Assembly: GCA_022821585.1 (NCBI GenBank)
Contig: JAJEDI010000019.1
Location: 1-58,378 of the forward strand
Length of the DNA stretch: 58,378 nt
From: Caldilineaceae bacterium
GTDB lineage: Bacteria; Chloroflexota; Anaerolineae; Caldilineales; Caldilineaceae
Direction: 5' to 3'
How positions within the stretch are numbered: position 1 is the stretch's first letter; each line of letters begins with the position of its first letter. The notes below the pieces were generated by a model. It saw only the letters and a list, made by a program, of their open reading frames with translations. It made no database searches and had not been told where the DNA came from. A program made the translations under genes and the position numbers. Positions 17,267 through 25,593 of this stretch are shown here, one piece after another.

Positions 17267-18796
17267 TTACTCTTCTTCCGCCTGCGGTGTCAGCGCGGTG
17301 CCGTCGGCGGTTTGGGCGCGGAAGGCGAAGGCCCAGCCGCCATGGTTGGAGCCGGGGGCGTTGCTGAGTTTGAGGAGGACGGTGTTGGGGCCGGCGCGGA
17401 GTTGGACGGGGAGGCTGTGGCTGCGGAAGGCGTAGTGGTGGCCGAGGTCGTGGAGGTCGTCGTTGACGCGCAAGGTGAGGTGGTCGTCCCAGGCGAGGTG
17501 GAGGGTGGCGGCGGAGTCGGTGGGGGCGTGGAGGATGCAGCGGGCGATGGCGGCGCCGGTGTCGGTTTTTCCGACGCCACGGCCCCAGGGGCGGAAGAGG
17601 TGGTTGAAGTCGATGAAGCCGTGGTAGGCGGCGCGGCGGATCCAGCGGGCTCTGTCGCGGCCGTGCTGGCGGGAGCCGTCGGTGAGCCAGGCGGACTCGG
17701 CGGTGTGGAGGCCGTCGTAGGCGGCGTCGGGGTCGAAGGCGGTTTCGGGCGGGAGGGTTGCCTGCATGGCCTGGCCGTGGTGGTTGGCGAAGGGGCCGCA
17801 GAGCCACCAGTCGCCGCTCTGGGGGAGGGCGAGGTCGTGGGTATCGCGGGGGAGCTCGGCGCCGGGGAGGAGCTGGGGCCAGTCGGGCAGGGTGAAGAAG
17901 GGGCGGACGGGGGTCTGCTGGTACCAGTAAGTGGTGGAGCAGATGTCGTTGGCCATGCAGCCGAAGCGCATGTGGATGGAGCTCTGGAAGGGGAGGGTGT
18001 CTTTTTCGAAGAAGCGGTAGCCGACGAGGCGCTGGGCGGGGCGGGCTTCGCCGACGTCGTGGTGGACGTAGTAGGGCATGGCGGCGTAGTGGTGGGTTTC
18101 GGGCGGGTGGAGGGCGCCACCGTAGCCGGCGCCGAAGGTGTCTTCGCCGCCGATGCCGCGCAGGAAGGCGGGGTGCTCGCCTTCGCCGTCGATGTAGATG
18201 TTTTCGGCGCCGCCGTGGCTCCAGCGGTCGGTGTCGTCGAGGAGGCGGACGCCGTAGACGAAGCCGAGGAGCTGGCCGGGGCCGTCGGCGTCGAGCATGA
18301 GATATTCCTCGCCGTAGCTCTGGGTGGGCATTTCGCGGCGCCAGCGGGCGCAGAAGCGGCGCGGTTCGTGGAGAGTCTGGCCAGGGTAGCGGTGCCAGTC
18401 GACCTGGATGTAGGCGCGGTTTCCTTCGGGGCCGGCTTCGAGCTCGATGCGGGCGGAGCGGGCGAAGGGCATGGGGAAGTAGCAGTTGTAGCCGATCCAG
18501 GCCTTGGCGGAGAGGAAGTGGGTGTCGATGGGATACCAGCCAAGGCCGTGCATGACGCCGAAGAAGTCGCCGACGGGGGCTTCGACGTAGGGGACGGGTT
18601 CGTCGTCGAAGTAGATGCGGATGATGGCTTTGCGGCTGGCGTGGGGGAGGTTTTCGGGGCGGGAGAGGACGACCCAGATGTGCTGGATGCAGCCGGGGCC
18701 GTCGAGCTGGGCGTAGGTGGTGCGCTGGTTGGCGGGTAGGGGGCCGGTGAGGGAGACGCGGTCGGGGATTGGGGTGGGCGGGAGGTTGAGGTTCAT
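17267..18796 (-). CDS. DUF2961 family protein (GH172-like hydrolase)
   Basis: A 509-residue protein of the DUF2961 family, which includes GH172 enzymes acting on furanosides (alpha-fructofuranosidase, D-arabinofuranosidase). Characteristic stretches are LDGPGCIQHIWVV (residues 32-44), IRIYFDDEPVPYVEAPVGDFFG (64-85), YFPMPFARSARIELE and the active-site region GIGGEDTFGAGYGG, followed by HHYAAMPYYVHHD. A C-terminal beta-sandwich (from about residue 370, WLCGPFANHHG onward) resembles jelly-roll accessory domains. There is no signal peptide, so it acts inside the cell or is released unconventionally. GGAGG precedes the start and a terminator follows, so it is probably monocistronic. Activity on a fructo- or arabinofuranoside is family-based inference. 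Confidence 0.85.
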   Translation of the reverse strand: MNLNLPPTPIPDRVSLTGPLPANQRTTYAQLDGPGCIQHIWVVLSRPENLPHASRKAIIRIYFDDEPVPYVEAPVGDFFGVMHGLGWYPIDTHFLSAKAWIGYNCYFPMPFARSARIELEAGPEGNRAYIQVDWHRYPGQTLHEPRRFCARWRREMPTQSYGEEYLMLDADGPGQLLGFVYGVRLLDDTDRWSHGGAENIYIDGEGEHPAFLRGIGGEDTFGAGYGGALHPPETHHYAAMPYYVHHDVGEARPAQRLVGYRFFEKDTLPFQSSIHMRFGCMANDICSTTYWYQQTPVRPFFTLPDWPQLLPGAELPRDTHDLALPQSGDWWLCGPFANHHGQAMQATLPPETAFDPDAAYDGLHTAESAWLTDGSRQHGRDRARWIRRAAYHGFIDFNHLFRPWGRGVGKTDTGAAIARCILHAPTDSAATLHLAWDDHLTLRVNDDLHDLGHHYAFRSHSLPVQLRAGPNTVLLKLSNAPGSNHGGWAFAFRAQTADGTALTPQAEEE

Positions 18797-18999
18797 GGGA
18801 TGGCCTCCGTTGGGAGTATGGGCCGAGACTTCCGGTTCGGGCTTGATGCCCTAAGTTTACTGCTTATGGCGTTTCACGTATAGGGCGAAGATTACGCGGG
18901 GGCGGAAGGCAGTGGACTTAAGGGGAGAAAGTGGTTGATGGGGCTTGGGCGCGGCCAGCCGTCTACGGGTAGGCGATCGTCTCGGTCCGACCGCTGTCG

Positions 19000-19542
19000 T
19001 TATTCGGACGGTGGGGGGCCGGGTGGACCGGAAGGGGACGAACCGGGAGTAGAAGAGTCGGGAGGAGGTGAATCGGGAGGGGACGACCCAGGTAGGGACG
19101 TATCGGCGGGCGGAGGAGGAGGGGGGATGTCTCGCACTACGGGGAGTTGATCTGCGTCGGTGACGATCAGTTGCCGGGTATGCACCCAACTGTCCATGCC
19201 GTCCCAAGAAAACTGTAACCAGTCGCCGCCTGGCGTTTGTCCGTTGGGCGTGAATGTCTGGCCGCGGCTGAGGTGTCCAATTGGCGGGTATTCCGTACTG
19301 GGGCCGGATCGAACCTCTACATTGTCCTGGTTTACTGTAAAGCCGGGGTTATTTGCGGCAGATGCTGGCGCGTCAGGCGGTGGGGGTGGCGGCACTTGCT
19401 CGTTGATTGTCCGGTTGTTATCTTCTCCAGATGGTAGAAAGTCCAGTCCACTGAACAGACCGGCGAGGAGTGCCAGGGCTGCCAGCGAGATCAGTGCCAG
19501 CAGAAGAGCCTTCGTGCGTGCACTGGTTTTATTTTCTTGCAT
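19000..19542 (-). CDS. Membrane-anchored SH3b-domain protein
   Basis: A 180-residue protein with one N-terminal membrane anchor (about residues 11-33), a Pro-rich spacer (PPPPPPDAP), a bacterial SH3b domain (about 68-128: VNQDNVEVRSGPSTEYPPIGHLSRGQ ... GGDWLQFSWDGMDSWVHTRQLIV) and a low-complexity Pro/Ser/Gly tail. SH3b domains bind peptidoglycan or protein peptides at the envelope. The tail is compositionally biased and probably disordered. It stands alone, with about 430 bp of non-coding sequence upstream. Confidence 0.8.
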   Translation of the reverse strand: MQENKTSARTKALLLALISLAALALLAGLFSGLDFLPSGEDNNRTINEQVPPPPPPDAPASAANNPGFTVNQDNVEVRSGPSTEYPPIGHLSRGQTFTPNGQTPGGDWLQFSWDGMDSWVHTRQLIVTDADQLPVVRDIPPPPPPADTSLPGSSPPDSPPPDSSTPGSSPSGPPGPPPSE

Positions 19543-19974
19543 TTGCCGCTGTCCTTACGGTTGGCCTCGAGGTCTGGACTTCAAGTTAAGGTATATTGGA
19601 GCATTTCGCCAAGCAGGAGGCGTGGCGGTTGGGTGGTTCAGGAGCGGTGCCGGCGTGCGGCGGCTTGCTGCAGTAGTTCGTATTCTCCCTGATTTCCTCC
19701 TGATGCGGGGTGAAGATTGGGACTGCAATTTGGTGGAAAAAATTTGAGGTCGGATGGATGAGGTTGGCCTTGATCAGAGCGAGGAGTGCTCTTCAGCCAG
19801 TGTGCTGTGCTTGAGGTTTGGGTGCGATCGCGTTTGGTTGTCGTCGCTGGACCGGGCGGCTGAGCTAGTTTGCAGTCGACGCGACGTTTCATCACAGACT
19901 TGTGCGGTCAATGTAAACCCCGGTCCGTAGCATAACTCCTACTTCCGCAATCGCACTCGACTCTTCCTCGCAAT
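19543..19974. other. Intergenic region, no supported gene
   Basis: Several short open frames overlap on both strands, but none has a recognisable domain or a convincing ribosome binding site. An 85-codon minus-strand frame at 19638-19895 is basic and low-complexity and is not called. Confidence 0.5.
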
Positions 19975-20985
19975 TCATTCCTGGGCGACTTCAAATTCAT
20001 ACTTCTCTCTGCGCACGCGCAGGTCGAAGTAGTACAGAACGATCGCAATTACGTAGAACGGCGTGGTGATGATGGACGTCAGCGTCGAGACGGCGCTGCT
20101 GACACCTGTCTTCCATGATTGGTCAACCGCCGGAACCAAGGGAAGCAGTACGAAATCCACCAACGCGCTGAACAGACCGCCGACCAGTGCCGTAACAATG
20201 AAGACCAGGATTAGATAGCCAGCGGTGCGCAGAACGAGATCCCGGCTCAGATTCCAGCTACGGCGCAAAGATTCCAGGGGTCCCGTCTCTTCCATCATCA
20301 ACGCGACTTCGGCAACCAGCCAGCGAACTGACAGATAAAAGAAAACAATCAGCATCAGGACTGAAGAGAGACAGAATCCGAAACTGCCCCACAAGGCATC
20401 GCCCAGCAGGTTATTGATCTTCTCAACGTCGCCGCCACCAAACAGATCGATAAACGCGTGACGGATTTCATCAAAGGGAGTGTCAGCATTCAAAAATCCA
20501 ACCCAAGACGGCGTCATCGCGACTAGAGCTACTCCGCCGAACACAACCATCGTTGCCAATATCATGCCGATATCGGCCGGCAGGCGACGCAGACCACGCC
20601 CGACGGCATTTCTGACGGCAAGCGGGCGCCCGTGCAGCGCGTCGACGCAGTGGGCAATGAGCGACAGGTTTACCAGTGCTTCGACGGGCCAAACCACCAT
20701 GGCAAATAGAAGGTTGGAAGCGTTATTTTCTACGAAGAAAAGAGAAAGTGCCGCGACAGGGACATAATAGAGGGCGGCTGTACGCAGAAGGATGCTGCAC
20801 CGGGCACGATAGAGACCGATAGCCAGGCCCAGCAGTTTGCCGACGGTTAGACGAGTGGAGATCAAGGAGGCGTGCATTGGGAAGGTTTCGTCCTCTCTTG
20901 CAGCGGGGAAAAATCTCTCGTTTGCGGTTTCAAGAAATTTTTTGACGGCCGGAAGTTCATTTTCCCGGCAATCATCTTCCGACAT
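19975..20985 (-). CDS. Multi-pass membrane protein, GPDPase-membrane-domain-like, copy 1
   Basis: A polytopic protein with about six hydrophobic segments, similar throughout to the neighbour at 21640-22536. Family-like features are PLESLRRSWNLSRDLVLRTAGYLILV (about 230-255) and the end TPFYVIAIVLYYFDLRVRREKYEFE. This arrangement resembles the membrane domain found with glycerophosphodiester phosphodiesterases, without the catalytic domain. Two starts are possible: 20985 (336 aa, poor binding site) or 20877 (300 aa, MHASLISTRLTVGKLL), the latter matching the start of the paralog. Function unknown, possibly membrane organisation or lipid handling. Confidence 0.75.
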   Translation of the reverse strand: MSEDDCRENELPAVKKFLETANERFFPAAREDETFPMHASLISTRLTVGKLLGLAIGLYRARCSILLRTAALYYVPVAALSLFFVENNASNLLFAMVVWPVEALVNLSLIAHCVDALHGRPLAVRNAVGRGLRRLPADIGMILATMVVFGGVALVAMTPSWVGFLNADTPFDEIRHAFIDLFGGGDVEKINNLLGDALWGSFGFCLSSVLMLIVFFYLSVRWLVAEVALMMEETGPLESLRRSWNLSRDLVLRTAGYLILVFIVTALVGGLFSALVDFVLLPLVPAVDQSWKTGVSSAVSTLTSIITTPFYVIAIVLYYFDLRVRREKYEFEVAQE

Positions 20986-21068
20986 TGTAACTGTTATTCC
21001 ATAGATTGCTCATCTCCCGTTTTTGGGGAGGGTTCTCCGGTGTGGGGATGGACGATTATGTGATTCGC

Positions 21069-21097
21069 TGGACTGTGTATAACTCATAGAGTATACT
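21069..21097 (+). promoter_or_regulatory. Promoter of the hicAB locus
   Basis: TGGACT (21069-21074), a 17-base spacer and TATACT (21092-21097), 25 bp before the hicA start codon. Confidence 0.6.
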
Positions 21098-21121
21098 AGC
21101 GGACATCTACGGGACGGTGCC

Positions 21122-21325
21122 ATGGCAGTCAGAGTACGGGATGCAACAAGGATGATAGAAGAGGATGGATGGGAGCTTGTCAGGACCTGAGGGAGCCACC
21201 GGCAGTACAGACATCCTGTCAAGTCAGGGCGCGTCACAGTTGCGGGACATGGCCGAGATGATTTGAACCCAAAAACATGGAACTGTATTTTGAGACAGGC
21301 CGGACTCAGAGAGGGGGGGAAACAG
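21122..21325 (+). pseudogene. hicA: HicA-type toxin gene with in-frame stop
   Basis: The frame from ATG 21122 encodes a typical HicA start (MAVRVRDATRMIEEDGWELVRT), then TGA at 21188-21190 in place of a normally basic residue. It continues without another stop as GSHRQYRHPVKSGRVTVAGHG ... NCILRQAGL. The active-site His of HicA mRNA interferases lies in the GSHRQY motif, after the stop, so a terminated product would be inactive. CGA to TGA is the simplest explanation. The frame also runs into hicB with no stop between them. Called as decayed; TGA readthrough is a less likely alternative. Confidence 0.8.
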
Positions 21326-21541
21326 ATGATAGGGCTTGAGTATGCGGTCGTAATTGAGAAAGCGTCTGACAACTACTGCGCCTATGTGCCCGACCTGCCC
21401 GGCTGTGTTGCAACGGGAAAGACACGCGAGGAAACCTGGAAGCTGATTTCTGAAGCCATCGTCTTCCATCTTGAGGGGTTGAAGGAGGATGGGTTGCCTA
21501 TTCCCGCACCGGAGTCTTCTGCGGCAATGGTGAGGGTGTAA
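21326..21541 (+). CDS. hicB: HicB-family antitoxin
   Basis: A 71-residue protein with the partial RNase-H-like HicB fold: YAVVIEKASDNYCAYVPDLPGCVATGKTREE, then the helix with AIVFHLEGLKEDGLPIPAPES. No C-terminal DNA-binding domain is present, as in short HicB proteins. ATG 21326 is preceded by GAGGGGGG at good spacing. HicB normally neutralises HicA; with hicA broken upstream it is an orphan, although expression from the 21069 promoter remains possible. Confidence 0.85.
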   Translation: MIGLEYAVVIEKASDNYCAYVPDLPGCVATGKTREETWKLISEAIVFHLEGLKEDGLPIPAPESSAAMVRV

Positions 21542-21639
21542 GGGGCGAGTCTGAACGGTGCCGGCCGTTTTGGATCCCAGGCAGTGGGAGAACTCCCCAC
21601 CTACCCCAACCCGATCTGGCCCATCTTCCCAGGTCGTCC

Positions 21640-22536
21640 TTACACGATTCCAGAGTCATATTTCTCTTTTCGTACGCGCAGATCGAAGTAGTACAGGACG
21701 ATTGCGCTGACGTAGAACGGCGCGGCGATGATGAACATCAGTTTTGAGACAGCGTAATTGAAACCGAACATCCCTGACTGATCAGCGGCCGGGGCCAGGG
21801 ACACCGTTGCAAAGCCCACGAACGCTGCGATCAGACCTCCGATTATTCCCATCATGATGAGTATGAGTAAGAGATAGCCAAGGGTGCGCAGTACAAAGCC
21901 GCGACTCAGATTCCAGCTGCGGCGCAGGGATTGCAGCGGTCCCATCTCTTCGGCCATCAACGCGATCTCGGCAAACCGCCAGCGAACGGCCAGATAGAAC
22001 AGGACAGTTGGAATCAGAAGTCCGGAGAGACACAGACCGGTACCACCCCACAGAGCACTGCCGAGCACGCTAAAGACTACGTCCACCTGGCCAGGCGGGG
22101 CGGGAACGGCAAACGCGTCAAGAAGCTCATCCAAGGAAACGCCGGAGTTGAGGAATCCAACCCAGACCGGCGCGGCCAGTACAAGCGCTACTGCGCCGGT
22201 TACAGCCGAGATTATCACGCCAAGGCCGAGATAAGCCGGCAGGCGGGGCAGGCCGCGCATGACCGCTGTCCTGACGGCAAGAGGACGTCCGTGCAAGGAA
22301 TCGATGCAGTGGACAATGAGCGCGAGGCTGACGATGGCGTCGACAGGCCAGAATAGGAGGGAAAAGATGAGGTTGGTAGTGAGATTGTGTACAAGAAGGT
22401 AGGAGAGTGCGGCGACGGGGAGGTAGAAGATGGCGGCGGTGCGCAGAAGGATGGCTTTGTGGGCGGGGTAGAAGGTGATGGCCCGGGTCAGGAGTTTGCC
22501 GAAGGTAAGGGGGGTGGGAGTTGAGGGTGTTTGCAT
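21640..22536 (-). CDS. Multi-pass membrane protein, GPDPase-membrane-domain-like, copy 2
   Basis: A 298-residue paralog of the 19975-20985 product on the same strand. Both share LTFGKLL / LTVGKLL at the start, LRTAAIFYLPVAALSYLLV, a VHCIDSLHGRPLAVRTAV segment, PLQSLRRSWNLSRGFVLRT and the end VLYYFDLRVRKEKYDSG. The similarity extends into the upstream DNA (22600-22713 against 20938-21053), so a segment of at least 1.1 kb was duplicated and the hicAB locus lies between the copies. Function unknown. Confidence 0.8.
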   Translation of the reverse strand: MQTPSTPTPLTFGKLLTRAITFYPAHKAILLRTAAIFYLPVAALSYLLVHNLTTNLIFSLLFWPVDAIVSLALIVHCIDSLHGRPLAVRTAVMRGLPRLPAYLGLGVIISAVTGAVALVLAAPVWVGFLNSGVSLDELLDAFAVPAPPGQVDVVFSVLGSALWGGTGLCLSGLLIPTVLFYLAVRWRFAEIALMAEEMGPLQSLRRSWNLSRGFVLRTLGYLLLILIMMGIIGGLIAAFVGFATVSLAPAADQSGMFGFNYAVSKLMFIIAAPFYVSAIVLYYFDLRVRKEKYDSGIV

Positions 22537-23005
22537 TTGGGAGGTGGCCGGTTTTCGGGTGGTGGGGGATTACGCCTTTCTCTTTTGGATTCGAGAAGGT
22601 AGTTTTGCGGCCTCAGGGTCATTTTCGCCGTGATTCTCTTTCTGACATTGTAATTGGGATTGCGTGAACTGTTTAGCTTCCATTTTTGGGAGGGCGAACA
22701 GGTGGGGATGTCGGGGAGGGGTTGGGTGCGGTTGGTCCGAATTGTGGTTTGGGCGGAATTGAGGGATGGGCTGTGAATGTATTTCGGACACGAATTGGCT
22801 TGTCAGAGAAGTCTCTTGAGGGAGTCTAGCGTACGTTGACCTAGTTGACGACACTTCACGCCTGCACGCTACCAGGAACATATGCTAGAATCCTACCATG
22901 GATCGCCGTAATGATTCGTCGTGTGAGTCGAGGACAATTGTAAGTAAATCGCAAAGCTCCAGCAGCTTGGGAGAATATCTGTTATTTGCATGATGGTTTC
23001 CATAG
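22537..23005. other. Intergenic region including a duplicated leader
   Basis: No gene is supported. 22600-22713 is homologous to the region upstream of the other membrane-protein copy. In that copy the sequence can be read as an N-terminal extension, but here an ATG followed by ten codons ends in TGA. The remainder shows nothing recognisable. Confidence 0.5.
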
Positions 23006-23242
23006 ATGCCTGAAGAAACAGTATGAAACGAGCCACTTGTCGAACAGGCTGTGACCTATCACATTGAGATCGACGGGCAATTGCCGCTTGTCGAGAATGT
23101 GCCGGCGAGGGTGAATGTTGAGACGGGTGAGCGGTACTTTGCGCCTGAGACGGTTGAGCGTTTGCAGCAGGCGGTGTGGGGACGGTGCCGGCCGGTTCGG
23201 ACTGTCGAGACGCCGGTCTATGAGTATGGCGCGCTGGCCTGA
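23006..23242 (+). pseudogene. YgiT/MqsA-type antitoxin remnant without zinc finger
   Basis: From GTG 23051 the product (TYHIEIDGQLPLVENVPARVNVETGERYFAPETVERLQQAVW ... TPVYEYGALA) matches the segment that follows the zinc finger in YgiT-type antitoxins. Upstream in the same frame it continues as NEPLVEQAV, then a TGA (23024-23026), then PEETV and an ATG at 23006. The CxxC zinc finger is absent. Either the gene has a nonsense mutation near codon 7, or a short form starts at GTG 23051. No toxin gene is adjacent. The following dioxygenase gene starts 53 bp downstream. Confidence 0.6.
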
Positions 23243-23295
23243 AATTGGAGTCTGCCTTCAGTTCGGTTTGCGAGATAGTGTGGGAGGGAAACACC

Positions 23296-24063
23296 ATGAC
23301 CACGAATCAACTCGCGCTAAGTAAGGATGAGGTCCGGCTGTATCATGAGCAGGGGTGGCTGGGGCCGTATGCGCTGATCTCGGAGGGGGAGATGGCGGGG
23401 GTGCGGCAGCGGATTGATGAGGAGATTTTGGAGGTGGGGAAGGCGGCGGGGCTGGCGGAGAGGGACTATTTTCATAACCGGCATCTGGATAACCGGTGTG
23501 TTTATGAGCTGCTGAGTCATCCGAATCTGGTGGAGAGGGCGGCAGGGCTGCTGGGGCCGCATCTGGTGCTGTGGCGGACGAATTTTCAGATTAAGGCGCC
23601 GCTGAGTGAGCAGGAGGAGTGGGATACGGAGGTGCCGTGGCACCAGGATTGCGCGTATTATCAGCCTTCGCCGAATGTGATCCTGTCGGCTTGGATCGCG
23701 GTGGATGAGGCGTCGAAGGCGAACGGGTGTATGCAAGTGCTGCCGGGGAGCCATAAGCGGCTGTATCCGCACATCGAAGACCCGGACGCGGAGATGTTCA
23801 GCAGAGAGGTGGACCCGTCGACGTTCGATGCGAGCGATGCGGTAGACCTGGAACTGAAGCCGGGTGAGTTTATCTTCTTTAATGAGAGTACGCTGCATTA
23901 TTCGCCGCCGAACAGGTCGGAGACGCGGCGGTTTGGGATTACGCCGCGGCTGACGGTGCCATTTGTGGACGTGGGCCGGCGCGAGCAGATCGACGTTTTG
24001 ATGGTGAAGGGCGAAGACTATATGGGTTTCTATAATGTGGTGGAGCCGCCGGGGAGTTTCTAG
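23296..24063 (+). CDS. Phytanoyl-CoA dioxygenase family (PhyH) protein
   Basis: A 255-residue Fe(II)/2-oxoglutarate oxygenase-like protein. The metal triad is visible as WHQDCAYY (HxD, about residues 115-122) and the distal His in NESTLHYSPPNRSETRRFG, where the following Arg would bind 2-oxoglutarate. ANGCMQVLPGSHK is the usual family stretch between them. The start at 23296 has GGGAGGG at good spacing and is preferred to an upstream TTG. It is only distantly similar to the dioxygenase at 15241-16089. Substrate unknown. Confidence 0.88.
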   Translation: MTTNQLALSKDEVRLYHEQGWLGPYALISEGEMAGVRQRIDEEILEVGKAAGLAERDYFHNRHLDNRCVYELLSHPNLVERAAGLLGPHLVLWRTNFQIKAPLSEQEEWDTEVPWHQDCAYYQPSPNVILSAWIAVDEASKANGCMQVLPGSHKRLYPHIEDPDAEMFSREVDPSTFDASDAVDLELKPGEFIFFNESTLHYSPPNRSETRRFGITPRLTVPFVDVGRREQIDVLMVKGEDYMGFYNVVEPPGSF

Positions 24064-24226
24064 TTCTTAGAGCTCGTTGACATTTCGTTCGAGCCAGATC
24101 AGTGTAGAAAGCAAAATGCAAGAAAGCCATGAGGCGTCGTGCGAGCTTTTCGTGGCGAGGGGAATTGCGAAGATACCTTCTGCCGGGTTCCCGTCGGCCG
24201 ACATGGTCTTCACCATGGAGATGGCA

Positions 24227-25246
24227 TTACCGACATCCACATTGCAAGCCTTCAAGGGAGGCGAGCAGGTCCAGGACCAGAACTGCCGTGTCTCCCAGCA
24301 GCACCGGGTTGATGAACTCAATTGTATCGACTGGGCTGTTGATGCGTGATATGTCGTTGCCGGCGAAGGAAATGGTCGGAACCCAAGCGTCTCCGAAGTA
24401 GAAGCCATCGCTGAAGCCCACGGAGGTCCCTCGCCTGGAGGTTGTGAGGAGTACTCCCTCCCTTTCGGCGGCTTCTGATACATGCCTGGTCAACCAGGGG
24501 TTGCCCACTGCCAAGAGAGTCGTGCCCGAGCCCACCGAATCCAGGTTGATCATGACCCAGATGTCGGCCAATTCTGCGTCAGTCAACTGGTCGACGTAAT
24601 GCCAACTGCCGTGAAGTCCGGTCTCCTCAGAACCAAATGCGATGAACCGTAGTGTAAACGGGAAGACCGAACCTGCCTGGTCCGACCACGGAGGCCGCGC
24701 CAACCTCTCTGCCAGCGCCAGCAGCACACCTACTCCGGAAGCGTTGTCGTTGGCCCCGACGGAATCCGGCGTCGTGTCGTAGTGTGCTCCCAGGATGACC
24801 ACGCCCTCACCGCGACCGGAAAGTTCAAGGATTATGTTACGTGATGTCCCTGCGAATTCCATTTCCTTTATCAACCACCGAAAGCTTTGCTTCTCCGGAC
24901 TGTAGCCAAACTCGGTAAAGCGGTCCATCAGGAACGCTGCGGCCTTCATTTCCTCCTGCGTGGCGCTCTCGCGCGGCCCCACCTCTTCGGACAACTCGCA
25001 CAAGTAGCCGAAAGCGGAAACTGCAAAAGCCTTACGGTCGGCGGCGTCGAATCTTGCGCGAGCAGGCGACGGAGGGGTACCGGCCAGTGCATCCTGCGCC
25101 ACTTCCTTGAGCACCGCGCAGGCCGACCCCGGCGCGGAAACGCCGGCCGTGACCGGCGGCACTGCAGGGATGGGATTGCAGGCGGTCAGCAACAGGGCGG
25201 CAACGGCGGCGACAACCCAGGACAGAGTAAATCGTTTGCTGGTCAT
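24227..25246 (-). CDS. M28-family zinc aminopeptidase-like lipoprotein
   Basis: A 339-residue lipoprotein (lipobox LLTAC, Cys23) with an M28 peptidase domain. Zinc-ligand motifs are present: GAHYDT (His), GANDNASG (Asp), FGSEETGLHG (catalytic Glu and ligand Glu) and NLDSVG (Asp). At the last ligand, where M28 enzymes usually read IHTPxDT, the sequence is INSPVDT, with Asn in place of His. Activity may therefore be reduced or the site rearranged. It would act outside the membrane on peptides. It stands next to the secreted repeat-protein genes, on the same strand. Confidence 0.85.
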   Translation of the reverse strand: MTSKRFTLSWVVAAVAALLLTACNPIPAVPPVTAGVSAPGSACAVLKEVAQDALAGTPPSPARARFDAADRKAFAVSAFGYLCELSEEVGPRESATQEEMKAAAFLMDRFTEFGYSPEKQSFRWLIKEMEFAGTSRNIILELSGRGEGVVILGAHYDTTPDSVGANDNASGVGVLLALAERLARPPWSDQAGSVFPFTLRFIAFGSEETGLHGSWHYVDQLTDAELADIWVMINLDSVGSGTTLLAVGNPWLTRHVSEAAEREGVLLTTSRRGTSVGFSDGFYFGDAWVPTISFAGNDISRINSPVDTIEFINPVLLGDTAVLVLDLLASLEGLQCGCR

Positions 25247-25593
25247 GAACAGTTCCTTCCTTACGCTAAATCCCTTAGTGAGCCAACCCCCAAGGGCTGC
25301 CTTTGCGGCCGGTCAGGACCAGCGTTGCAAGCAGTCATCACCTGAAACTGTAATTCGCTGTGTTTTCAGCCAGGAGCGGAATGAACTCCTCAAGGGCAAG
25401 AACCGACCGGCATGCGGTGCAGTCATTGCAGCTTTAGCCTTCTTCACTCATATGTAACGAGTGAGAACCATCTTTTTGTCCCGTCTGAGGACGCTATGCT
25501 GGCCGTCTACAATGCAACGGGCGATCACCGTTCGTTCATGGTCAGAAACAGCGCGAGTGTTCAAAGCACAGATCATCAGTATCGACTCGAATC
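25247..25593. other. Intergenic region, no supported gene
   Basis: Nothing coding or structural stands out between the peptidase gene and the next lipoprotein gene, apart from short open frames without recognisable features. Confidence 0.45.

Noticed and set aside
17225..18739. 504-codon plus-strand open frame over the DUF2961 gene
   Set aside because: Gly/Val/Ala-rich antisense shadow; the minus-strand gene has recognised motifs and a terminator.
19638..19895. 85-codon minus-strand open frame
   Set aside because: Low-complexity basic peptide with no start signal or family resemblance.
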